This document shows positions 1-9,459 of a stretch of 31,637 nucleotides of DNA, piece by piece. Source of the stretch: Saccoglossus kowalevskii (Eukaryota; Hemichordata; Enteropneusta; Harrimaniidae). The notes under the pieces were generated by a model that did no database searches, was not told the DNA's origin, and saw only the letters and a list, made by a program, of their open reading frames with translations. Both the position numbers and the translations under genes were made by a program. Each line of letters starts with the position of its first letter. Position 1 is the stretch's first letter. The DNA lies in NCBI RefSeq assembly GCF_000003605.2, contig NW_003136837.1, positions 16,280-47,916 on the forward strand, given 5' to 3'.

Positions 1-58
1 ATTCGGTGTTATTTGCTTACTTTACTTCCTATGTCGACAGCAACTATGAGTTTAAAAA
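1..58 (+). repeat. Direct repeat, left copy (zinc-finger remnant)
   Basis: The first 57 bases of the window recur almost exactly at 369-425. In one frame the repeat reads FAYFTSYV, close to the FAYSSYLKLH part of fingers in the zinc-finger gene at 4488. This copy then runs into unrelated sequence at about 58, where the SINE-bearing block begins. It may be half of a tandem duplication of a decayed finger; 57 bp is too long for an ordinary target-site duplication. Confidence 0.6.
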
Positions 59-109
59 TTATTTCTCAGTACTTATTCACTGTTAAAATGCTGTACCATT
101 ACTTTCACC

Positions 110-242
110 ATCCTACTACAGCCAGATCTGAAGGCCTTTGCCGCATTCTGGCCATGCTGTGTGGCGCGTATCGCGTGGACGGGTTTCACGTTCTCTGCAC
201 GTAATAAGCTCGGTTATTGGGCATCCTTTTTTGGGGATGCCC
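110..242 (-). mobile_element. tRNA-derived SINE head, minus strand
   Basis: Read on the minus strand from 242 downward, this segment begins GGATGCCC, continues with a degenerate A-box-like AATAACCGAG, and then matches the plus-strand SINE at 235-330 in scattered blocks (ACGTG, CGTGAA, CGATACGCGCC). I find no B box in this copy. It is more GC-rich than its surroundings. It appears to be a truncated, diverged copy of the neighbouring SINE, in inverted orientation and sharing the central hairpin. The outer boundary near 110 is uncertain. Confidence 0.45.
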
Positions 243-345
243 GGTGGCCGAGGGGAAGACGTGTAGTGGCGTGAAGCTAGGCGATTAGGTGCCGTACGCG
301 AGCGCCGGTTCGAGTCACGCACGCAGTACGTATTTACTATAATTA
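219..345 (+). mobile_element. tRNA-derived SINE head, plus strand
   Basis: A tRNA-like segment starts at about 235. An A-box-like sequence TGGCCGAGGGG lies at 245-255 and a good B box GGTTCGAGTCA at 307-317, the spacing expected of a tRNA with a long variable arm (Leu or Ser type). These are internal RNA polymerase III promoter elements. The ends do not pair into a clean acceptor stem and no functional tRNA can be drawn, so a SINE head is more likely than a tRNA gene. GGGCATCC at 219-226 and GGATGCCC at 235-242 form a perfect 8-bp stem at the junction with the inverted copy. Confidence 0.6.
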
Positions 346-368
346 GACATAGTCTTTACCTTGCCGTT

Positions 369-467
369 TATTCGGTGTTATTTGCTTACTTTACTTCCTA
401 TGTCGACAGCAACTATGAGTTTAAATATGGTAATCCATACAGATGAGAAACCATTTCAGTGAAAAGA
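369..467 (+). pseudogene. Decayed C2H2 zinc-finger fragment
   Basis: This is the right copy of the 57-bp repeat and continues further. It reads FAYFTSYV in one frame, then after a frame change VIHTDEKPFQ followed by a stop. HTDEKPFQ is a recognisable version of the HTGEKPFQC linker between C2H2 fingers. No zinc ligands are intact. The resemblance to finger 11 of the gene at 4488 suggests a relic of a related gene or of a duplicated piece of that gene. Confidence 0.5.
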
Positions 468-491
468 ATAATGTAACAACTTAAGCCTAAT

Positions 492-576
492 GTTCTATTC
501 TATTCTATTCTATTCTATTCTATTCTATTCTATTCTATTCCATTCCATTCTTTTCCATTCTTTTCCATTCTATTCT
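492..576. repeat. TTCTA pentanucleotide microsatellite
   Basis: About nine perfect copies of TATTC are followed by degenerate CATTC and TTTTC units to about 576. It lies just upstream of the candidate first exon of the zinc-finger gene. Confidence 0.95.
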
Positions 577-690
577 TAGAGCGTATTTAAGTTGGAAATC
601 ACCGGTACTTGTAAATTAATTTCTGAAAACAAAAGTTTTAGTATACTTAACGTTAGAGGACGCAGTCAATATTCGTACATTGATTTCAAA

Positions 691-780
691 ATGGACGAAC
701 AACAGTAAGACTCGTTCGATTGTTGACCGGGAGTAATTTTCAAATGTGGACAGATTCATTCGAAACAGGGAACACTGCAG
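691..780 (+). CDS. Candidate 5' exon of the zinc-finger gene
   Basis: A textbook splice donor, CAG followed by GTAAGT, sits at 780/781. Three readings are possible. (1) ATG at 744 gives MWTDSFETGNTA and ends in phase 1, which fits the acceptor CAAG at 4485-4488 and continues as VKSPTTEMQ. (2) ATG at 691, in good initiation context, gives MDEQQ if the weaker donor ACA/GTAAGA at 704/705 joins the acceptor at 4480. (3) The exon is a non-coding leader joined at 4478, and translation begins at ATG 4509. The sequence alone does not decide. The donor is firm; the coding claim is not. Confidence 0.35.
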
Positions 781-1726
781 GTAAGTACCTGAATACTAAA
801 ACATTCTGTATCACCTGAATGAATGAATAGTTTACAAAGATGTACGTACGAGAATGCTTTACGTGTCTGACCTCTTGGAATCGTTGTGTGAGTTACACAG
901 CCTCACAAACCGGCTTACAACGAGCGGTTGGAACACACTCCACATAGAACTGTTGTATGAACAACTAGCACGAACTTCTCATTGTCGTAATCGAAATCGA
1001 TCTGAGATTAATTTAATTGCAAAAACATAAACCCGTGTATCTTCTCGGAGTTGATCATTCGAAATTATGGGGGGGGGGGGGGGTACAGAAAAAGATGAAC
1101 TAAAGGCTTCTTGCGTGAAAACAGAAAGAGGAGGCAGCTGATGATGGTGGTGGTTCGTAAAATTAAGCGAATTGGTATACAATATTCTAATCTCTTGTGT
1201 AATTTAAAATATATTATAGAATAATTTTTTTGTAGAATAGAACCGTTATTGCTATCCATAATTCTAACCCATATTTCCGGTTTTGATGAAAAATACAATA
1301 AAATATTATATTTCGAAAACATAAAAAATTACCAACACTAACAATACAGGAACAATTTGTATTTCCTAAAGTACTAGTAGCTGGTCTCTAGTTATTAAAT
1401 GTTTATGAAAAAATAACCTACATGTACATTTGATAGAAAACAAAAAAATGTCAACATCATAGAAATGGTTTTTTTGCACAAAGTTAAAGTGAGTAACAAT
1501 CTTTGATGGTATTGTTATTGTGACATTTGCCTAATATTTGACCAACAGATAACACTTTATCAGGTTAATAATGGACATGAATATTTGCTACTTATTTTCA
1601 AGCTAATAGTATTAGATCATAAAGTAAGCTAACCTTTTAGGTAAGAATATTTATAAGCATCACATGTTTTTGATTGAATTCAACCTTTTTTGAAAGAATA
1701 GTGTGTGAACATACTTTTTTTATGGC
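781..1726. other. AT-rich region, probably intron, with a poly-G run
   Basis: No gene, tRNA or coding homology is recognised here. The only marked feature is an uninterrupted run of 15 G at 1069-1083. If the donor at 780 and the acceptor near 4478-4488 belong together, this is the first part of the zinc-finger gene's intron. Confidence 0.5.
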
Positions 1727-2240
1727 TACTGCATTATCATGGTCAACGTCAAAACATGCTGCATTATCATGGTCAACGTCAAAACATGCTGCATTATCAT
1801 AGTCAACGTCAAAACATGCTGCATTATCATGGTCAACGTCAAAACATGCTGCATTATCATGGTCAACGTCAAAACATGCTGCATTATCATGGTCAACGTC
1901 AAAACATGCTGCATTATCATGGTCAATGTCAAAACATGCTGCATTATCATGGTCAACGTCAAAACATGCTGCATTATCATGGTCAATGTCAAAACATGCT
2001 GCATTATCATGGTCAACGTCAAAACATGCTGCATTATCATGGTCAACGTCAAAACATGCTGCATTATCATGGTCAACGTCAAAACATGCTGCATTATCAT
2101 GGTCAACGTCAAAACATGCTGCATTATCATGGTCAACGTCAAAACATGCTGCATTATCATGGTCAACGTCAAAACATGCTGCATTATCATGGTCAATGCC
2201 AAAACATGCTGCATTATCATGGTCAATGTCAAAACATGCT
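1727..2240. repeat. 30-bp minisatellite, about 17 copies
   Basis: A head-to-tail array of a 30-bp unit contains CATGGTCAACGTCAAAACAT followed by GCTGCATTAT. Copies are nearly identical; the main variants are CAACGTC versus CAATGTC, one CAATGCC, and one CATAGTC at 1799-1805. Because the unit is a multiple of three and has few stops, at least five of the six frames are open through much of it. It lies inside the presumed intron of the zinc-finger gene. There are no unique spacers, so it is not a CRISPR array. Confidence 0.97.
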
Positions 2241-2908
2241 AAAGTGAAACAGCAATGTTGTATTTGACCATGAGTTTCTACAGAAAATGTTATGGTATTG
2301 TCATTCTTATTCATGAAAAAAATGTTTAAAATTTACATGTATATTATCTGTGTGTTGAAAATGGTAAAACATGTTATAACTTGTGCAATTTTCATGTTGT
2401 TTATTTCTGTTACTGTCTTGAGATTGTAATGCATTGTCCAGCATTGTGATCACATTTTGACAATATTAATCATAATATATCCGGCACAAGTCTTTTTAAA
2501 CATCTGTGTCGATAGAAAGGATAGTATACACAAAAATAATTAGCTCAAATCAATAGACCAAAAGAGGATTAAAATCAGTTCACTATCTTTTGTATTTTTT
2601 GTGATTTGTGATTATCACAGGTTCGGGGCGTTATTATGACTGTTCATACACAAAAACCACGCTCGAGCACTCGCACACAACAAGAACATCATGGCACATT
2701 ATATCATATTTATATACATAAAGCAAGAAAACAAAACTAACGTCATAACTGTTATATTTCTGAATTATGGATTCAATATGCATATTGTTCATTTAAATAC
2801 AACTGTACTCCCATATTCTACAGTCTGGCTTTAGGAATAATTGCCAAAATAAGTTCACATTAATTATCAGTACCAAACCAAATTAATCAATGCAATTTCA
2901 GTAATTAC
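2241..2908. other. Non-coding AT-rich stretch, nothing recognised
   Basis: I see no gene, repeat array or mobile element here. It probably belongs to the intron of the zinc-finger gene. Confidence 0.4.
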
Positions 2909-2957
2909 TCGGCCTTTCCACGGAATCTGTGGCACACTCACTCAGGGAGCCCTATTG
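2909..2957 (-). mobile_element. SINE fragment, same family as 3470-3705
   Basis: The stretch containing TGTGGCACACTCACTCAGGG matches TGTGGCACACTCACCCAGGG of the fuller SINE copy near 3587-3606, and the preceding GGCCTT also matches. The tRNA-like head is missing. It is a short, diverged fragment. Confidence 0.5.
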
Positions 2958-3469
2958 TTATTGTTCTGATTTTTCTTCCACTTCTTTTTTTGTCTTCTTC
3001 TTCCACTGTTATTTTTGTTCTTCTGTCTGAGAAAGCCACTAACAAAATTATATCAAATTGTCTACACTGGTTTTCTTCTGTCAACTGGTTTGGCAGACAT
3101 GTTACTTTGAAGTTAAACTGGCCATTTCAAACCTTTTTTTGTTGTAGCATTATTGGTATGCGGGTTATGTATTTGCCTGAATAAAAACTTTAGTGATCAT
3201 GTGACATTTTCTGCAATGTAGCTCAAAGCTAGCTACATGTAAATGTTAGTTTACACTCAGACTACTACACCTGGGTAGTTGTTGATTTCTTTTTAAATAT
3301 TTTTTTGTGCCAGGCGACAGTTTCGGACATTGAGTGTCACTGTTGTCTCTCCTGACTTTTTTTCTGTATGTGCAAATTGCAAGTGCTAGTGACGACACAT
3401 AGTGCATTTTGCCACAGAAGTCATATTCATGTTTGGAACTACATGACAGGGCTGTGTGGCCATCTTTCT
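2958..3469. other. Non-coding stretch with a T-rich tract
   Basis: It contains a pyrimidine-rich patch at about 2960-3010 but no recognisable gene or element. Confidence 0.35.
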
Positions 3470-3705
3470 GTCAAATGGCAATTAGTACACAAGCACCTGC
3501 GGACCTTACGGTAACCAAGGTTCCCCCAAAGTCGCATTCATTAGTGAATGAATCTCGGCCAGTGGAATTGGCCTTCCCATTGAGTCTGTGGCACACTCAC
3601 CCAGGGTAGGGGTCGACCCTTTGATGTTCAGCCTAAGGTAGGATTTGAACTTGGGTCTACCCATCATGAGTCTGGTGCAACAACCACTATGCTACCAGTG
3701 ACCGG
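3470..3705 (-). mobile_element. tRNA-derived SINE, minus strand
   Basis: On the minus strand, reading from 3705 downward, there is an A-box region GGTAGCATAGTGG (3696-3684), an anticodon-arm-like stretch, and a B box AGTTCAAATCC (3651-3641). This is the order and spacing of a tRNA. A non-tRNA body follows, containing CCTGGGTGAGTGTGCCACAG, running to about 3470. The head is tRNA-like but the acceptor stem is not intact. No clear poly-A tail or target-site duplication was found, so the 3' limit is approximate. Confidence 0.65.
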
Positions 3706-3710
3706 TTGTT

Positions 3711-4478
3711 GATTTAAGTATGTGATTATTTCATCTAATCTGCATGATGATTAGTGGCTTTTAAGCTACTTGAATGATATCTTTACAGATTAAAAAGATT
3801 TTGTTCAATTTCTAGTTAATTTTATCAACTTTAATAGACCATTTTCCGTTCACTTATATGTGAAATCTAACATAAAGAACAAAGGTCATAGCATTGCAGT
3901 AACATCAAATCATTGCATGGGATTCAACTATTTCCACTCTTAATTAATAAAGTGCTATACACATTTGATAATGTTTGATAATTTGATAATGTTGTAAAGA
4001 AATCTTAACGATATATCCCTCTTTGAAAAATAGGCATTTCAATAATGAAACCCAAGTTCAAAATCAAATGATTTGATTTTGACAGCAGGCGATCGATTTG
4101 CATGTTTCAAGCATTACGTAAAATCTAGCAATGGGTGAAAAATTACATATTTTTTGGATTGCAACGCTTTCACATTGTGTTTTCAAGTTCTTCTTAAATA
4201 TGCTTGTCTTAACTTTTTAATAATTTTAATTCACTTCTGATACATTCCAATACCTTCAGCCTACAGGAGTTCTTTCTAAGCTTCCTTTGATTTATTCTAC
4301 TTTCAGGATTTATGTATCATCTTGCTGACACTCGCTTCATAAATAGGTGGAACCAATAACCAGTGTCTGTAACGCCAGCATGGATCTTGGTAGATGGGTA
4401 TTTGTGTTATGAATTACTGATGTTCAGCAGTTGTGAACCTGTCACATCGACCAGTGCATTACACATACACTATAACAG
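3711..4478. other. AT-rich stretch before the zinc-finger coding exon
   Basis: Nothing coding is seen. A short GATAATGTTT-like duplication lies at 3963-3993. The stretch ends in a plausible splice acceptor, TATAACAG at 4471-4478. Confidence 0.4.
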
Positions 4479-6866
4479 AGAAGTCAAGTGAAATCACCAA
4501 CAACAGAAATGCAAGGCAGTGCTGATAACGCCTCAAGCACTGAGGACACTGTTATCCATCCAGTCACACCAACCAATCAACTAGACATACATTTTAGCAG
4601 TGACAGCGTAGTGAAATCACCAACAACAGAAATGCAAAGCAGTGCTGATAACACCACATTAACCACACCCACCAATCAACTAGGTGTTCAATATCACGGT
4701 AACAGTTTAATGAAATCATCAGTAACAATAATACAAAGATGTGATAATAAAGGCACATTCATTACCCAGGGTACTATTCTTCATCCTGTTAGTCAGAAAG
4801 CATATCAATGTGAGCACTGTGATGAGAGTTTTATGTACTATATAGATCTGAGGCAGCATTTGAAAATTCATACTGGGATCAAACCATATCACTGTGAACA
4901 CTGCGGAAAGAGTTTTATAACAATGAGTAAATTAGAATGCCACATAAGAACACACACTGGTGAGAAACCATATAGATGTGTCTTATGTAACAAGGCATTT
5001 GCTGAATCAAGTAAACTGAAACGACACATGAGAAAACATACTGGCGATAAACCATATGAATGTAAGCAATGCGGGAGGAAATTTGCTTACTCTGGAAATT
5101 TCACACAGCACATTAAACAGCACACAACCGTTCAGAAACCGTATCAATGTGAACACTGTGCCGAGAATTTTGTTCTCTACAACGATTTAAGACAGCATCT
5201 GAAAATCCACACTGGAGTAAAGAAATTCCACTGTAAACAATGTGAAAAAAGTTTTATTTCCTACAGTAAACTTGAATGCCATATAAGAACACACACTGGT
5301 GAGAAGCCATACCAATGTGTGTTATGTGACAAGGCATTTGCTGAATCAAGTAAACTGAAACGACATATGAGAAAACATACTGGTTATAAACCACATGAAT
5401 GTCAGGACTGTGGGAAGAGATTTGCTTATTCAGGTAATTTTAAGCATCATATTAGAAAACATACAACTGTCAGTTGTCAGAAAACCTATCAGTGCGACTA
5501 CTGTGAGGAAAGTTTTGAGGAATTTAAATTTCTAAGTCGGCATATGCATGTACATACAGGCGTAAAATTATATCCCCAGGAAAAGACTGCAGAGAGTTTG
5601 ACTTTGCCAAAAACAATACAAACTGATGGGAAACCATTTCAATGTGGAAGGTGTGACAAAGTATTTGCTGAGGCACATACTCTGAAGCAGCATGTAAATG
5701 TGACAGACCATACCGGTAATAAACCCTATAAATGTCAACAGTGTAGGCGTCGTTTTGCGTATTCAAGTTATCTAAAACTACATGTCAAAACTCATACTAA
5801 ACCCTATCAATGTGAACAATGTGGGAAAGGTTTTTCTAATGAAAATATTCTGACCCAACATTCGAGGACACACACTGGTGAGAAACCATATCAGTGTTAC
5901 TTTTGTGAAAAAAGTTTCTCCTATTTGCAGTGCCTGAAAAGACACACTAAAGTACATCTGAGTGAAAAGAAGTACTTGTATCAATGTAGACATTGTGAGA
6001 AAAGTTTCCCTCAGTTAGATTGGTTACACGAACATCTAGAGACTCACAAAGTTGTGAAACCATATACATGTAATTGTTGTAATGAGTATTTTCAAAATGC
6101 CAGTGAACTGAGGGAACATAGGAGAACACATACTGATGATATGCTATATGAGTGTAAACTATTGAAATTACATGTAAAAACACGTACGTTGGAGGAGCTA
6201 TACGAGTGCAAACTCTGCCACAAGAAGTTTGATTCGTTGAATAAAATGAAATACCATATCAGATTGCATACAGGAGTGAAACCGTATCATGAACAGACCA
6301 ATAAAGGTGAAGTAAACCAACCTACCGAGGTATTATACAACCATGATGGCATGGACAATAGAATAAATCACACCGATATTCAGAATCAGTTTACAGAAAC
6401 AACTGCAGATAGAATGTTTTATCATTGTGTCAGTTGCTTTAAAAATGTTGTGTATTTAAGTGATGCAATCTGCAAACAGTGTGAGATACTGCATCAAACT
6501 GACGACATAAATAACCATATGACTGAGAAAGCTTATACGTATTGGTGTGAATATTGTGATCATTATTTTAATCATTTATCTGACTTTGATGGTCAGTCAC
6601 ATCTATGTCTTGATGTTTTTAAGTTTATTTACAGTCAAACCACAAATCTGAATTTTCTGGCTGGTAATCAGTGTATGCGTGTGATTGAGAAGACTACAGA
6701 GACGATGAATTCATATCATCCACAGAATGAATCGTTTTATTCTTTAGAATATTTGAATAACGGCAGTGACTGCGTAATTCCACTGAGATATCAAGTCGAT
6801 GATGGAGGTATTATAATAACAGAGGAGGATTGTGTAGAGATGTTCAGAGTTAATTTTTCATTCTAA
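4479..6866 (+). CDS. C2H2 zinc-finger protein, about 16 fingers
   Basis: A single large coding exon encodes a probable nuclear DNA-binding transcription regulator. The open frame has no upstream ATG before a stop at 4473-4475. The first in-frame ATG is 4509, but a spliced start from 691-780 is possible. Numbering from codon 4488, residues 2-83 are an acidic/polar tail with the motif KSPTTEMQ twice (2-9, 43-50) and a weaker third copy near 76. Residues 106-594 hold about 16 CX2C-X12-HX3-5H fingers, many joined by HTGEKPY-type linkers. Fingers 1-4 and 5-8 are near copies of one four-finger block. Fingers 9-11 are a third block whose second finger has lost its cysteines (about 5569-5635). Another finger is deleted to a stub at about 6148-6189. 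Two degenerate fingers follow at about 6420-6600. There is no KRAB, SCAN or BTB domain. The tail after 6600 resembles nothing I know. The exact DNA target is unknown. Confidence 0.93.
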   Translation, partial: RSQVKSPTTEMQGSADNASSTEDTVIHPVTPTNQLDIHFSSDSVVKSPTTEMQSSADNTTLTTPTNQLGVQYHGNSLMKSSVTIIQRCDNKGTFITQGTILHPVSQKAYQCEHCDESFMYYIDLRQHLKIHTGIKPYHCEHCGKSFITMSKLECHIRTHTGEKPYRCVLCNKAFAESSKLKRHMRKHTGDKPYECKQCGRKFAYSGNFTQHIKQHTTVQKPYQCEHCAENFVLYNDLRQHLKIHTGVKKFHCKQCEKSFISYSKLECHIRTHTGEKPYQCVLCDKAFAESSKLKRHMRKHTGYKPHECQDCGKRFAYSGNFKHHIRKHTTVSCQKTYQCDYCEESFEEFKFLSRHMHVHTGVKLYPQEKTAESLTLPKTIQTDGKPFQCGRCDKVFAEAHTLKQHVNVTDHTGNKPYKCQQCRRRFAYSSYLKLHVKTHTKPYQCEQCGKGFSNENILTQHSRTHTGEKPYQCYFCEKSFSYLQCLKRHTKVHLSEKKYLYQCRHCEKSFPQLDWLHEHLETHKVVKPYTCNCCNEYFQNASELREHRRTHTDDMLYECKLLKLHVKTRTLEELYECKLCHKKFDSLNKMKYHIRLHTGVKPYHEQTNKGEVNQPTEVLYNHDGMDNRINHTDIQNQFTETTADRMFYHCVSCFKNVVYLSDAICKQCEILHQTDDINNHMTEKAYTYWCEYCDHYFNHLSDFDGQSHLCLDVFKFIYSQTTNLNFLAGNQCMRVIEKTTETMNSYHPQNESFYSLEYLNNGSDCVIPLRYQVDDGGIIITEEDCVEMFRVNFSF

Positions 6867-6962
6867 GTAAACTCATCATCTGAAAGGCTGTATGTGTTTC
6901 TTATGATCTGACTGCACAGTTCAATGTAATTGATCATCAATATTAAATACTCAAAATAACTA

Positions 6963-6968
6963 AATAAA
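6963..6968 (+). promoter_or_regulatory. Poly(A) signal AATAAA for the zinc-finger gene
   Basis: AATAAA lies about 100 bases after the stop codon, in AT-rich sequence. Its position fits a short 3' UTR. Other AATAAA copies exist in this region, so use of this one is inferred. Confidence 0.4.
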
Positions 6969-9459
6969 TAATCTATAATCTGCACTTTATACTTATATCT
7001 TCAGCATGCATGTATTTGTTGAAATACTGAACTCACCAAATAGACCATGCCATATTTGCTCTATTAGTGGATCATACGATTAAGTAAATTTCAGAAATGT
7101 TTCTCTGGTCAAAATAAGTAATATTTCTATGATTTAGTATACAATAAATGTCATTTTTGGCATTACATGCTTCTAAAAAAGCAGATACTACAATACACAT
7201 ACTTCAAGGAAGATACCCACATTTGTGGTGCATTTTTGGTCATTGTATGCTTTAAAGTGATTCCAATGTTTGTGATATTAGTTCAACAATGGTACCAAAT
7301 ACTAGGACTCAACAGCTCCATACAATATTGTCACTAGAAAGGTTACACCATTGTAGATTGTGCCAACAGTGATTAAAGTGACAATGATCTCATAGTCAGT
7401 GTCTATTGGATAATGCACACAATGTTGCTGACACAGACTGGCAATTATTTGATTGACCATATATTTCCATCTTTTATGTATTTTTTGACATGTGCATAAT
7501 CCTTTGGAACTTTGTTAAAATTTGAGGGCAGAGTAACCTTTATATTGGAATAAGAGATTCTGTTTGTTCTCAACTTGTTGGTTTCACATATTTGTCTTGT
7601 AATTCTATATCCTGTTTCTATTCAGTATATGTGAGCTTATTCTCATTATTGGATTTTTTACTACTTCTAAATCATTTTTTTAAAGATACGTTGTCTTTCA
7701 ATTGTCTATATGTGTGTGACTTATTAGTGTGAGAATTTTTCCTAACTTTTTTGAAGTTGAAGTTTCATTTCCATTCTGTAGATCTGCATAAAACTTACAC
7801 TCCTAAAAATCCTAAAGTGTTTTTGATTGATTACAATAATAAAATGTACTGGTATGTTTGATTTGGTATTAAACAACAAGACATTCAGTGCAGACATAGA
7901 AGGTACCCTACTACCTTCCATGGTTCAGTCTATGCTAAAAGATTTATTGCCAAATTAATTATTTTTCATGGTGATCAAAATCATTTGGAGGTGTTCTGCA
8001 TAAAATAATCGGAATACAACTTAAAATAGTTCTTTTACCTTTTCTATTATTGTTGTGATGACTTTATTTTTATTTTTGGCTCCCATGTCCAGAGCACAAA
8101 GAAAAACTCATGTCAGTAATTCTGCTTGAAATATATATTGGGAAAAGGAGACCACACCCCTATTGTCAAGTGGAATATACAAAGTCTGAAAGCGTTGATT
8201 ATGCAATGCATGAATGCTATACGCATTGACTTTTTTGAATTTGGAGCCATTGTTTTCATATAATTTGCATACTGAAATTGTAACAGATGAACAATGTATG
8301 TAATATTTGCATAAAGATCAACTGACCAGAAGTTCTGAAACTTCCGGACACATCAAAGCAGAGTAAATTGCTATGGAAACCAACATATGTTATATATTCG
8401 CTGATATCCACAATATTTTTATTAGCACATTTTCCCTTTAATATTTGCAAATATCAATAGATGTACATTGCATGAACAATAAAGTTCACATCACCACCCG
8501 TCAGTCACCTAACTTTACTACTCAGGTAACTCTCAACCATAGTCACTGCTTTCACAACTTGTGACTGAGACATGTTTAAACTACTGTCTTTTTAGCTAGC
8601 ATGTTATTTTAGCTAATCTGTAAATTCGCTAATTCAAGATGCAGCTAATTTAAGTCTATTCTCACAGGGAGATAGTCAACACTTTAGCTAATTTAAGATT
8701 CTGTTAATTCATGTCAAGAATCAAATCTTCTAAAATTGCATGCAGCTATTTCAACATATGTTCTATAGTAATCTTCTGAATGATACCACTGCATACAGTG
8801 TTAGAAATTACAATTGTACATTGTTTTCTGATTACACTCTTATATGAGAAACTAATAATAGTTATAATTTACTTTCTCACATAATTCTTGGTTTTAACAA
8901 TTTATTGATAAGTGTCAATTAATTTAAACTTTTGTTTTTTGTAGCTTGATTCATTGTGTATACTGTTAATTAAAATAATTAGTATTATTGAATACAATTT
9001 TTGTGATGTCAATTTCTCTGTGCTTGTTACAAAAATGTTAACCAAATTTTGCTAGTTATATCTGTCGATGACAGAGGTATGCACATTCTTGCAAAAATCT
9101 GAGTTTGAAATCTGAACAGCAATTTGTATGCAAACCAGAGAGTGAAAAAAAATCATGAACTTAGATTTCTGATAAAATTTTGAATAATTTGTGGAAAGAT
9201 CATGGTTAGATAAAATCTGATTCAATTGATAGATTTAATTTTGTTTCTCATTGTATATGTTTTCATATTTTAGTATGTTAGTACAGTAAGATCATCCAAG
9301 AATCAAACTCTGTTCAATCATGGACCCACCACCATGAAATACCAATTTAAAAAATTAGTAAATTACCAATTTATCAATCTAAATACGTCATAAAAAACAT
9401 CCCCATTATAAATTTAAAATTAGAAATTTCAACTGTTCCATTGTCTACAATTTTAGATG
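6969..9459. other. Intergenic AT-rich region, no gene recognised
   Basis: No convincing coding frame or RNA gene appears on either strand. The only local structure noticed is a small cluster of AGCTAATTTAAG-like words at about 8590-8705. The short open frames here have no family resemblance and low complexity. Confidence 0.45.

Noticed and set aside
238..330. A functional tRNA gene
   Set aside because: A and B boxes are present, but no acceptor stem or anticodon arm can be paired convincingly; a SINE head fits better.
1069..1083. G-quadruplex
   Set aside because: A single homopolymer of 15 G (and 13 G at 26878) can stack, but there is no set of four spaced G-tracts, and homopolymer length is also prone to sequencing error.
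1727..2240. CRISPR-like regular array
   Set aside because: Units are contiguous with no unique spacers, and the genome is eukaryotic.
1705..2314. Overlapping open frames on both strands
   Set aside because: They all lie in the 30-bp minisatellite, whose unit length keeps frames open. No known domain, codon bias or splice context supports a protein; kept only as a finding.
3641..3700. A functional tRNA gene on the minus strand
   Set aside because: The boxes fit, but the arms do not pair properly and the body continues into sequence shared with another copy at 2909.
5524..6183. Minus-strand open frames opposite the zinc-finger exon
   Set aside because: They are complements of the finger repeats, with no independent support.
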